A DNA stretch of 64,000 nucleotides. Origin: Eubacteriales bacterium. Lineage in GTDB: Bacteria; Bacillota; Clostridia; Oscillospirales; CAG-382. Location: NCBI GenBank assembly GCA_028702135.1, contig JAQVPJ010000011.1, positions 1 to 64,000 of the forward strand, written 5' to 3'. This document shows, piece by piece, positions 7,943 to 15,835 of this stretch. Under the pieces are notes generated by a model. The model made no database searches and was not told the origin of the DNA. It was given only the letters and a program-made list of their open reading frames with translations. The translations under genes were made by a program, and so were the position numbers. How positions within the stretch are numbered: position 1 is the first letter of the stretch; every line of letters starts with the position of its first letter.

Positions 7943-8842
7943 CTATTCCGAGTTATCATCGCTGGTTTTGGTAAAAAAACCATCGCCGCACAAAAGCTCT
8001 AATAGCCACTCCAGATCCTGCGAGCTTGAATAAGCAAGTGAAAGTTTACCTTTTCCGTTCTGAAAAAGTTGTATTGAGGCCCTGCGGCCGAGATGAGCGC
8101 TTACTCTGTTTTCAAGCTGCTTATAATATGTCTTCGACATCAATGATTGTCTGTTCGTTACTATCGGCATGGAAAGCAGCCTTTTTACAAGTATCTCGGT
8201 ATCTCGTACAGACAAACCGCGGTTTATAATTAATTTCGCCTGTGACAGGATATCTGCATCTTTTAGTGTATTGAGCAGTGGAAGTAACGCCCGTGCATGT
8301 CCGTAAGAGAGTTCATCATTCTCTACCAGATTTAATACTTCGCGTGGGAGCTTAAGAATCCTTAACAAGTTTGCGACAGCAGCTCTTGATTTTCCGACAC
8401 GCTTTGCAGCTTCCTCCTGTGTCAACCCGAAATTCTCAATCAAATCACGGTAACCGCAGGCTTCTTCGACTGCGTTTAAATTCTCCCTCTGAAGGTTCTC
8501 GATAAGAGATAGCTCGGAAGAGTCGAGGTCGTTAACATCCTTCACTATTGCCGGAATCTCACTCAAACCGGCCATTTTTGAAGCGCGCCAGCGGCGTTCT
8601 CCGGCAATTATCTCATAAAAGCCGTTCTGCTTTTTACGCACCACAATCGGTTGAACCAACCCGTGCTGTAAAATCGAATCGGCGAGCTCCTGCAACGAGC
8701 TTTCATCGAATTTTTTGCGTGCCTGAGTTTTATTCGGCTCTATGTGGATAAGTTTAAGCATCGTTATCCCACTGCTGACATTTTCTATGGAGTTATCATA
8801 TAATAAAGCGTCAAGTCCGCGTCCGAGTCCTTTTTTTTTCAT
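7943..8842 (-). CDS. parB: Chromosome partitioning protein ParB / Spo0J
   Basis: The start at 8842 (MKKKGLGRGLDALL) has GAGAG upstream and gives a 299-residue protein; a longer frame overlapping parA is less likely. The N-terminal KKGLGRGLDALL motif stimulates the ParA ATPase. The ParB/sulfiredoxin CTP-binding domain includes GERRWRASKMAG, and the central helix-turn-helix (LTQEEAAKRVGKSRAAVANLLRILKLP) binds parS. The C-terminal dimerisation domain is present. It loads onto parS sites and spreads as a CTP-dependent clamp to organise the origin region. I found no convincing parS in the window. Confidence 0.95.
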   Translation of the reverse strand: MKKKGLGRGLDALLYDNSIENVSSGITMLKLIHIEPNKTQARKKFDESSLQELADSILQHGLVQPIVVRKKQNGFYEIIAGERRWRASKMAGLSEIPAIVKDVNDLDSSELSLIENLQRENLNAVEEACGYRDLIENFGLTQEEAAKRVGKSRAAVANLLRILKLPREVLNLVENDELSYGHARALLPLLNTLKDADILSQAKLIINRGLSVRDTEILVKRLLSMPIVTNRQSLMSKTYYKQLENRVSAHLGRRASIQLFQNGKGKLSLAYSSSQDLEWLLELLCGDGFFTKTSDDNSE

Positions 8843-8865
8843 ATCTACACTCTCTTTGCATTGAT

Positions 8866-9639
8866 TTAATATCCACATCTGTCCATTACTTCTCTTGCGA
8901 CTGCAGCATATGCTGCAGAACCCTTTGAATGTCTGTCATATTCCGTAATAGGCATACCGTAGCTCGGTGCTTCACTGATTTTTATATTACGCGGAATAGG
9001 TGTTTTGAATAACTTGTCGGAAAAATACTTTTTTATCTCCTCAAGCACCTGAACGCTGAGATTAAGCCTGCCATCAAACATATTGATAAGAACACCTAAA
9101 AGCTCAAGAGAAGGGTTATAAAGACGTTTTATCTGTTTGATTGTCATAGTTAACTGTGATAAGCCCTCAAGAGAATAGTACTCACATAACACCGGAACTA
9201 TAATTGCATCAGACGCTGTAAGAGCGTTTATTGTAATAAGTCCTAAAGAAGGCGGACAATCTACAATAACATAATCATAATCGTCTTTTACTACCTGTAG
9301 CGCATCGCGTAGTCTGAATTCGCGTTTTTCCTCATCGACAAGCTCAAGCTCTGCGCCGACAAGGTTTATACTCGACGGCACTATGTAAAGGTTCTCATAT
9401 TCTGTGGGAATCACAGCTTCGTCTGCTCTGCTTCTGCCTATGATAAGGTCATATACCGTCGCTCCGGTGTTCCGTTTATTTATACCCAAACCGCTTGTTG
9501 CGTTTCCCTGAGGGTCGGAATCTATAAGCAAAACCTTTTTTCCTGAACGGGCAATACAAGCGGCAATATTAACGGCACAGGTCGTTTTTCCGACTCCGCC
9601 TTTTTGATTTGCAAAACAAATAGTTTTGTATTTAGACAT
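8866..9639 (-). CDS. parA: Chromosome partitioning ATPase ParA / Soj
   Basis: The 257-residue product carries the deviant Walker A motif KGGVGKTT (residues 13-20), switch residues in LLIDSDPQGNATSGLG (Asp40) and the Walker B stretch YVIVDCPPSLGLITINAL, all hallmarks of Soj. It lacks an N-terminal DNA-binding extension, as is usual for chromosomal ParA. It binds nonspecific DNA in the ATP dimer form and works with ParB in segregation and in control of replication initiation. A good promoter lies directly upstream, and parB follows after 23 bases. Confidence 0.96.
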   Translation of the reverse strand: MSKYKTICFANQKGGVGKTTCAVNIAACIARSGKKVLLIDSDPQGNATSGLGINKRNTGATVYDLIIGRSRADEAVIPTEYENLYIVPSSINLVGAELELVDEEKREFRLRDALQVVKDDYDYVIVDCPPSLGLITINALTASDAIIVPVLCEYYSLEGLSQLTMTIKQIKRLYNPSLELLGVLINMFDGRLNLSVQVLEEIKKYFSDKLFKTPIPRNIKISEAPSYGMPITEYDRHSKGSAAYAAVAREVMDRCGY

Positions 9640-9667
9640 CGTGTTTCTCCGTTATTTATTAATGTTC

Positions 9668-9696
9668 AGTATATCAAAAGAAAGCTAAAAAGTCAA
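9668..9696 (-). promoter_or_regulatory. Promoter of parA-parB
   Basis: Read on the minus strand, TTGACT (9691-9696) is separated by 17 bases from TATACT (9668-9673), close to the sigma-A consensus, about 30 bases before the parA start codon. Confidence 0.8.
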
Positions 9697-9725
9697 CACG
9701 AGCAAGGCCTTTATATTCGATATGC

Positions 9726-9754
9726 TTGACATTTTTAGATTTTTATATTATAAT
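9726..9754 (+). promoter_or_regulatory. Promoter of the surface phosphoesterase gene
   Basis: TTGACA (9726-9731) and TATAAT (9749-9754) are both perfect sigma-A hexamers with a 17-base spacer. It is divergent from the parA promoter and 73 bases before the chosen start at 9827. Confidence 0.88.
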
Positions 9755-9826
9755 ACCGAATTGATATATTAAGTTTTAATATGGATAATAATGCGCATAC
9801 GTGAAATAAAGGAAAGAAACCAATTT

Positions 9827-12800
9827 ATGAAAAGAAAAAAAATGCTGCATATACCGATAATTTTGCTAATTATGCTCGCTTTAGGCGGAATATATATACT
9901 TGCGGAAGAGGATCCGGAGTATGTTTCCGGCATCTATAATGTTTTTTCAAAAAATGCCGATTATGCCAAAATCAGTGAAAAAAGCTACAACCCGGTGTCA
10001 GGTGAGAATATTGAAAACTTTATAAACATAAGCGTAACCGGCTGCGAGAGTAAAAAATGCAGCGTATCATTAAACGGTACGGTTATCGGGTATCTTGCCG
10101 AAGGAGATAGCAGCTTTAATTTCAGCGGAAATATGCTTATTGATGGTAAAAATGAGATAAAAGTTTTACTGACCGCCGGAAGCGAGACTTTCGACGGAAG
10201 CAAAAAATACGGCGAATACAATTTAGATGATATTATAATCAAATCCGTTTCGATTAAGTTGGGGGTTCAAGACGCCGAATCACCCTCGGAAATGATCAGA
10301 TATATGCCTGTTTCAGACAGTGCCGACGTTACTCCGTCTCTTTCGCAATATTCTGAAAATCAACAGGTAGGAGACGGCTGGAACAACGAGACGAAGCTCG
10401 GAGGCTCTACACCTAACGTTCCCTTATATATAGATTATGTTTTCGAAAAACCTTCTACTGACATAACTTATTTTTCAATAAATACCACGGAATTTGAAGA
10501 CGGTATTTACGATATTGATTTATACATCAATGATTCCGTTATCGAAACACGCAAAATCAAAATCGACAATACCGCACCAGAATTAAAGCTGTCTTTCAAT
10601 AACGGTGATGTCATCGCAAACAGCAACATAATAAAATTCACCGCAGTCGACGAAATGGCCGTGACTTTAAACGCGGAGGTCGATAATATTCCGGTTACGG
10701 GTAACAGCCTTTCGCTCAAATCGTTCACAGAAGGCTCTCATAACCTATACCTTATTGCAACCGATTCGCTCGGTAATAAGGTCGAGAGGATGTATACATT
10801 TTTTGTTGAACGAACAATACCTGATTACAGTCTTGTTAACAACAACGGAACAGCAACGCTTACTATTCCCGCAAACGCGAATGCGAAGATATATTCTGTA
10901 GACCTTATAGGCAGAATAAATATGTATTTTAACAGAATAGGGCCATACTCTATGACCGGACTGCGCTCGTCAGACGAAGTACTTGCTTCATTTGCCGATA
11001 AGCAGGATGTAGTAACAGAAGCTGTAGGAAACTCGATTCCTTACCAGTCCTTTGTCGTGGAAACAGGAGAAAATACAGGCGACGCCGTTATATCATATTC
11101 AGGTGAGACAGGCAGCAGCGAGGATATACTTCTCCAGGGTTGGAACTATAAAAAATCATCCTGGGATACGCTTGCCAGAGCGGAAAGCGGTGTCAGTATA
11201 TCTTTTATGGCAAATATTGCCACATATTCAAAAGACGGTAAAATGCGTATCAAGGCAAGTCCGTATATTATCTCAAACGGCAGTGACACAATGTTATGGT
11301 TAAGCGATCCGCAGTATTATTCAAGGTACAGCGACCTTAATCAGTTTTATACAGATATTATGAATTACGCAAAAAACGAGTATATTACCGGAAATATTGC
11401 ATATGTTGCCAACACCGGGGATATTGTTGATCAGACCGAAGCAGGCGATGCCGAGGCGCGCAAGCAGTTCAGTGTAGCCTCTGGGGCACAAGCTATTTTA
11501 GATAAAGCACTTATCCCGAACGGTGTAGTAAGCGGAAATCATGATATAAAGCACGATAAAGCCGATTATACATACTTTTGTGAGTATTTCGGCAGCAAAC
11601 GCTATGAGGATTTTGAATGGTACGGTGGCAATTACAAGAACAACACGCATCATTACGACCTTATCTCTATGGGAAATTATGATTTTCTTTTATTATATTT
11701 AGGCTGTTATGATGAGGCAAGCACGGATACGGTTGAATGGGCAAACGCTGTCATCCGTTCGTATAACGAACGTAATGTAATTATTTTAACGCATGAGTAT
11801 ATTTTGCCTTCGGGTAAATTTCAATCCGATCGCGCTGAAGTAATCTGGAACGAAATTGTTGTACCAAACGAGAATGTAAAGATGGTTCTCTGCGGTCACA
11901 GTCCCGGCGCCGCTGACCAGCTTCGTCGTGTCGAAGGTACCGACAGATATGTACTTGAGATACTTGCGGACTATCAGTACGCAGAGCTTAATAACGAAGT
12001 GAAGCATGTTGAAAACAACTGTACTTGTGACGGTGAGGGTTTTATACGCCTTATGAGCTTCAACGAGGCAGGACAGGTGATTTCAACCACTTATTCACCA
12101 TCCGCAGACAAATATAACTATTATCCCTCTTATGTCGATAGTTTCGTATATGACCTTGAGCTTATTCCCTCAGTCCGTAGCATCAGGACCACAACTTTCA
12201 ATGTCGGGGTCAATATTAAAGAGGAGGGTGTTTTCGGTGTCGATAAAATCAACCTCCCTGATTCTGACGGTCTGTTTGCTGTTATTACGGAGGATGATAT
12301 TGAATATACAACCGAGATTTTAACACTTCGCAATAAGGTTGTCACTTATCCTGTCATTGCGGATACCAAAAACTACGATAGAAATCATGAAAGATATGAA
12401 ATCATTGGAATGAGAGGTGTATATCCCTCTCTGCGGCGCGGAGAGAGCAATACCAAGCCCTCAGAAAAGTTAGTCGAAACCGGACTTGACCTTATTCCCT
12501 CCGAGACTAATAAAACAAAGCGTTTGTCCGGTGTAGCGGATTATATCCCCACTTATACGGAGGACGGAAGATATACCGTTAAATTTAACGCCGATTCCGT
12601 AAACACCTGGGTTACAACCGGGTTAAGTGTAAATAAAAAGGTCGATATTTCAACTTATAACCGCCTTTATTTCGGCGTAACTACTGATATGAGTGCAAAA
12701 TGGAATATTACTGTTAATTTCAGCGGCGGTTATTCCATTAATTTCTCCCAGAGCCTGTATGAATTGTTCGGTTATGATGACTATTGTGTTCCGAGCGATA

Positions 12801-13336
12801 TTCAGGGAACATGGCAGGGGTATATTCCGCTTGACAAATACTTGAAGTTTGATAGTGAAATCACCGTAACAGGCGTTTACTTTACCGCTGCCACAACGGG
12901 TACTCCGGTAACATTCGATTACTTTTTCTTAGGCAGGTCGCTTGGTGAGGAGGTCCTTTTCATTACGGAAGAGGATATTACGTATTCTATCGATGTGCTC
13001 TCCGGCGAAAAGGTTGAGCAGATACCCAATCCAAAAAAGAACGGTTATGTTTTTACCGGCTGGTTTACAGATTCAGAGGGCGGAGAGGCGGTCAACTTTC
13101 CGGCGAAGATCGGGAATGACGGACTTACCGTTTTTGCCCGTTTTACAAAAAAGGATTCGGTCAATACCAATGCGGGAGCGGTATTTTTTAACAACGAGGT
13201 CGAAATACTTCCGGGAACCGATTATAATGAGATGGTTATATACTCATTTATTTGCTTAACGCTTTTGGCCGGTATCATCGCCGCACTCGTCTCAACAATC
13301 CGTCATAAGAAGAAAAAGCAGAGGTTCGAGCTGTAA
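9827..13336 (+). CDS. Large cell-surface metallophosphoesterase with Ig-like and InlB-type repeats
   Basis: The ATG at 9827 (MKRKKMLHIPIILL) follows GGAAAG; an upstream ATG at 9791 lacks a ribosome site. The product has 1169 residues. A signal/anchor segment covers residues 5-25. An Ig-like region follows (DNTAPELKLSFNNGD, DSLGNKVERMYTF). A calcineurin-like phosphoesterase domain spans roughly 485-720, with LSDPQY near 491, GDIVDQ, GNHD near 569, ILTHEY and LCGHSPG near 688. A beta-rich, CBM-like region (TWQGYIPLDKYL) comes next, then a Listeria-Bacteroides (InlB B) repeat ending in GYVFTGWFTDSEGG. A final hydrophobic segment and basic tail (RHKKKKQRFEL) complete it. The sequence LPGTD just before that segment loosely recalls a sortase site. 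It probably hydrolyses extracellular phosphoesters; the substrate is unknown. Confidence 0.86.
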   Translation: MKRKKMLHIPIILLIMLALGGIYILAEEDPEYVSGIYNVFSKNADYAKISEKSYNPVSGENIENFINISVTGCESKKCSVSLNGTVIGYLAEGDSSFNFSGNMLIDGKNEIKVLLTAGSETFDGSKKYGEYNLDDIIIKSVSIKLGVQDAESPSEMIRYMPVSDSADVTPSLSQYSENQQVGDGWNNETKLGGSTPNVPLYIDYVFEKPSTDITYFSINTTEFEDGIYDIDLYINDSVIETRKIKIDNTAPELKLSFNNGDVIANSNIIKFTAVDEMAVTLNAEVDNIPVTGNSLSLKSFTEGSHNLYLIATDSLGNKVERMYTFFVERTIPDYSLVNNNGTATLTIPANANAKIYSVDLIGRINMYFNRIGPYSMTGLRSSDEVLASFADKQDVVTEAVGNSIPYQSFVVETGENTGDAVISYSGETGSSEDILLQGWNYKKSSWDTLARAESGVSISFMANIATYSKDGKMRIKASPYIISNGSDTMLWLSDPQYYSRYSDLNQFYTDIMNYAKNEYITGNIAYVANTGDIVDQTEAGDAEARKQFSVASGAQAILDKALIPNGVVSGNHDIKHDKADYTYFCEYFGSKRYEDFEWYGGNYKNNTHHYDLISMGNYDFLLLYLGCYDEASTDTVEWANAVIRSYNERNVIILTHEYILPSGKFQSDRAEVIWNEIVVPNENVKMVLCGHSPGAADQLRRVEGTDRYVLEILADYQYAELNNEVKHVENNCTCDGEGFIRLMSFNEAGQVISTTYSPSADKYNYYPSYVDSFVYDLELIPSVRSIRTTTFNVGVNIKEEGVFGVDKINLPDSDGLFAVITEDDIEYTTEILTLRNKVVTYPVIADTKNYDRNHERYEIIGMRGVYPSLRRGESNTKPSEKLVETGLDLIPSETNKTKRLSGVADYIPTYTEDGRYTVKFNADSVNTWVTTGLSVNKKVDISTYNRLYFGVTTDMSAKWNITVNFSGGYSINFSQSLYELFGYDDYCVPSDIQGTWQGYIPLDKYLKFDSEITVTGVYFTAATTGTPVTFDYFFLGRSLGEEVLFITEEDITYSIDVLSGEKVEQIPNPKKNGYVFTGWFTDSEGGEAVNFPAKIGNDGLTVFARFTKKDSVNTNAGAVFFNNEVEILPGTDYNEMVIYSFICLTLLAGIIAALVSTIRHKKKKQRFEL

Positions 13337-13433
13337 CTTTCTTTTAATAGGGATAAGTTAGATTGCTAATCTTTTTTCTACAGTTTTATACCTACGGTGG
13401 TTTGCATCACTAATGAAAGGAATGATTATAAAA

Positions 13434-14207
13434 ATGAAACTGAAGAGTCTGTTATTCTTGAATGTCTGTGTTCTTTTCATATTCTTTTTGTCGGTTATTC
13501 CGGCAAACGCATTAGGTGCGACATTCTCGCTTACTGTCGATGATGTGGAGCTAAAGACCGGAGATACGTTCGAAGTAGTAGTCGCTGTAAACAACATAGA
13601 CGATGAGGCGGGAATCATTCTTGTCTTATGTTCGCTTGATTATGATTTTGATAGTCTTGAGATTTTGGAATGGCACCATAATATACCGGATGCATGGGAC
13701 GGTAAGTTAGAGGACATGACCACCGTTTGGGACAAAGACGGCGAGAGGTATTTCAAATGTTCGTATTTATACGCCACGCTTGATTTAGGGCACGGTGTTA
13801 CCGATGACAACCAGCTTTTTACGACTATAACCTTCAGAGTGCTTGATGAAAAAAAAGCAAACGGCAGCGAGATAAAGCTCTACGATACTGGTTATACGAA
13901 TGATGAGAATGTTGATGTTTTCTGTAATGACGTTTCGGTAAACATCGGAGTTTTTCAGACTTCATCCATCTCTGAATCGGAGGTCGAAAACTCAGATATC
14001 AGTAATACCATATCGGGGGATAATACCTCGCATGACGCTGATATTTCCCAAACAGAAACGGATACAAGCGCAGAGACTCCTTCTTTCTTTAGTGCTGATA
14101 ATATAATTAAAATTATTGCAGCCGCTGCATCGGTACTGATTATAGTTCTATTTTCCTTTTGGCTTATAAAGTACTTTAGGGAAAAAGATAAAAACGAGAA
14201 AAAATAA
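13434..14207 (+). CDS. Secreted, membrane-anchored cohesin-like domain protein
   Basis: The product (257 residues from the ATG at 13434; upstream ATGs at 13413 and 13422 have worse ribosome-site spacing) has a signal peptide ending near IPANALG. A single domain of about 140 residues resembles type I cohesins: LKTGDTFEVVVAVNNIDDEAGI, LDYDFDSLEIL and LFTTITFRVLDEKKANGSEIKL align with the conserved strands. A Ser/Thr/Asp-rich linker and a C-terminal transmembrane segment (IIKIIAAAASVLIIVLFSFWLI) with a charged tail follow. Cohesins bind dockerins in cellulosome-like assemblies; such domains also occur in surface adhesins, so the partner is not certain. It lies 97 bases after the phosphoesterase gene on the same strand. 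Confidence 0.78.
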   Translation: MKLKSLLFLNVCVLFIFFLSVIPANALGATFSLTVDDVELKTGDTFEVVVAVNNIDDEAGIILVLCSLDYDFDSLEILEWHHNIPDAWDGKLEDMTTVWDKDGERYFKCSYLYATLDLGHGVTDDNQLFTTITFRVLDEKKANGSEIKLYDTGYTNDENVDVFCNDVSVNIGVFQTSSISESEVENSDISNTISGDNTSHDADISQTETDTSAETPSFFSADNIIKIIAAAASVLIIVLFSFWLIKYFREKDKNEKK

Positions 14208-14217
14208 AAAAATGCAG

Positions 14218-14246
14218 GTACCGATTTTTAAGTCGGTACTTTTTGC
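14218..14246 (+). terminator. Terminator after the cohesin-like gene
   Basis: A 7-bp stem GTACCGA (14218-14224) / TCGGTAC (14233-14239) is followed by TTTTT. It ends the transcript of the phosphoesterase and cohesin-like genes. Confidence 0.85.
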
Positions 14247-14259
14247 TTAATATTTACTT

Positions 14260-14295
14260 TTTTATATTGAAATTAATCAATATAAAATGTAGAAT
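14260..14295 (+). promoter_or_regulatory. Promoter with an overlapping 11-bp inverted repeat
   Basis: TTGAAA (14267-14272), a 17-base spacer and TAGAAT (14290-14295) form a plausible promoter. An 11-bp perfect inverted repeat, TTTTATATTGA (14260-14270) and TCAATATAAAA (14277-14287), spaced by AATTAA, covers the -35 and most of the spacer, the usual position for a repressor operator. Confidence 0.6.
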
Positions 14296-14324
14296 AGAAA
14301 AAAAGCATAGGAGTCAATATTGTT

Positions 14325-14897
14325 TTGAAAGATTTTTTTAAGCTCTATATCACCCATTCAAATTATATTTTCAAGTTCTGGACGACTCAGGTTTCTATGA
14401 GCGTTTTCGGGATTATTGTCAGTTTTGCCACCTTCGCCTCCGGCTCGGTTACTTTAAGGATAATAGGTGCTGTTTTTTCGATAGCGTTTTTTATATTTTT
14501 AATGTATGATATGATGTTTAATTACGGATTTTTAAACTCTGTTAAATACGCTAAGGATAAAGATACTGTAAATCCCTGGGAGGGCTTAAAAATCGCAGCT
14601 CTTTCGTATGCGCCTACAATGCTCTTTACTCTTATTTATATCATTTTGGATTTAATAGATTTAGACAATGCCGCCGGGATAATCAAGATAATTTTGTTTT
14701 TCCTGTTTGGATCTTATGACGGTATATTGCTCTTTATCAATAACAATGAGTATTTGAATATGATTATACCCATTCTGCTGCTTATTCCGGGGCTCGCTGC
14801 CTGTACACTCGGTTTTCAGCTTGGAATACGCGACAAACCGATAAGAAAAATGCTCGGTATAAATATTTCTCCGCCTAAAGCTCCTAAGAATAAATAG
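14325..14897 (+). CDS. Polytopic membrane protein of unknown function
   Basis: The 190-residue product starts with TTG, eleven bases after AGGAG (14309-14313); no in-frame ATG fits better. It has about five hydrophobic segments (for example VSMSVFGIIVSFATF, LRIIGAVFSIAFFIFLMYDMM, YAPTMLFTLIYIILDLIDL, IIPILLLIPGLAACTLGFQL) and a short basic C-terminal tail. No catalytic motif is visible and I do not recognise the family. It has its own promoter with an operator-like inverted repeat and is followed by a terminator-like hairpin, so it appears to be a separately controlled single gene. Confidence 0.78.
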   Translation: MKDFFKLYITHSNYIFKFWTTQVSMSVFGIIVSFATFASGSVTLRIIGAVFSIAFFIFLMYDMMFNYGFLNSVKYAKDKDTVNPWEGLKIAALSYAPTMLFTLIYIILDLIDLDNAAGIIKIILFFLFGSYDGILLFINNNEYLNMIIPILLLIPGLAACTLGFQLGIRDKPIRKMLGINISPPKAPKNK

Positions 14898-14935
14898 CAG
14901 GCTTATTTCATATATTCCTGTATAACGGCAATATA

Positions 14936-14989
14936 CGGGAGTTCGCCATATTGGGCTAAAGTCTTAAACTGAGCTACTCCCGCTTTTTC
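14936..14989 (+). terminator. Terminator-like hairpin after the membrane protein gene
   Basis: CGGGAGT (14936-14942) pairs with ACTCCCG (14976-14982), enclosing a 33-base loop that contains smaller GCC/GGC pairing. TTTTT follows at 14984-14988. The long loop makes it weaker than the other terminators. Confidence 0.55.
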
Positions 14990-15027
14990 GTTTACATCCG
15001 ACAAAGAAAAGGGGAATGGTCGAAAAT

Positions 15028-15828
15028 ATGAAAAAAAAGCCGCCGGAGAAAAAGCAGAGCAGCCCAAAGAATATTTATAAAGACGCCAGACTCAGCATGT
15101 TAATTTTTTGCTCGATAGTGATTCTGATATTGCTTTTTTATTGCTTCGCTTCACTTTTTACTTCCATCGGATACGAGACGTTCCGTAAAGCAAGGGATGT
15201 TGACGAAAAAATAACAGCGGTAATAAACAACAATTACGAGCCGCTTACGATAATAATAGATCCGGGTCACGGCGGAGAGGATCCGGGAGCTGTGGCAAAC
15301 GGGTTTAAAGAAAAGGAACTCAATCTCGCAATCGCAAGCAAGCTGCAGGAGTTGTTATCAATCTCCGGTTATAATGTTGTTATGACACGCTCTACCGATA
15401 TTCTGCTTTACAAAGAGGGCGAAGAGAAACGGAAGAAATACTACGACCTTCATAACCGCCTCAAGATTATAGAGAGTTATGAGAACTGTATTTATGTCGG
15501 TATTCATATGAATAAATTTCCTGTCGAAAAGTATAACGGCTTACAGACTTTCTATTCGCAGGTAAACAGTTTAAGCAAGGATCTTGCGCTTTGCGTTCAG
15601 GAGTCTTCAAAGCTATTGTTGCCTGACAACAACAGGAAGATAAAGCCTGATAACAATAAGATATTTTTATTGGAGCACGCGAGTGCACCTGCGATTCTTG
15701 TCGAGTGCGGTTTCTTATCCAACCAGAGAGAGGCGCAAATGCTTGCGAACAAAGCGTATCAGGAAAAGCTCGCTTTTACGATTTTCTGTGGAATAACAGA
15801 GTTTTTAAGTTTTGAAGAAAGGACATAA
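15028..15828 (+). CDS. cwlD: N-acetylmuramoyl-L-alanine amidase, CwlD-like
   Basis: The ATG at 15028 is 12 bases after AGGGGA; another ATG at 15016 abuts that site and is less likely. The product (266 residues) has one N-terminal transmembrane segment (LSMLIFCSIVILILLFYCFASLF) and an Amidase_3 domain. Zinc ligands are visible in IIIDPGHGGEDPGA, KEKELNLAIA and VGIHMNKF; the catalytic Glu is in LVECGFLSNQREAQML. Such enzymes cleave the amide between muramic acid and the stem peptide; CwlD makes muramic-delta-lactam in spore cortex. The sporulation role is inferred from family resemblance. The gene end overlaps the long in-frame extension of radA. Confidence 0.88.
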   Translation: MKKKPPEKKQSSPKNIYKDARLSMLIFCSIVILILLFYCFASLFTSIGYETFRKARDVDEKITAVINNNYEPLTIIIDPGHGGEDPGAVANGFKEKELNLAIASKLQELLSISGYNVVMTRSTDILLYKEGEEKRKKYYDLHNRLKIIESYENCIYVGIHMNKFPVEKYNGLQTFYSQVNSLSKDLALCVQESSKLLLPDNNRKIKPDNNKIFLLEHASAPAILVECGFLSNQREAQMLANKAYQEKLAFTIFCGITEFLSFEERT

Positions 15829-15835
15829 CTCTATA

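Noticed and set aside
15812-15835. TTG-initiated longer form of radA
   Set aside because: The extra residues MKKGHNSI precede the conserved zinc-finger start and lie over the ribosome site GAAAGGA, so the GTG at 15836 is better.
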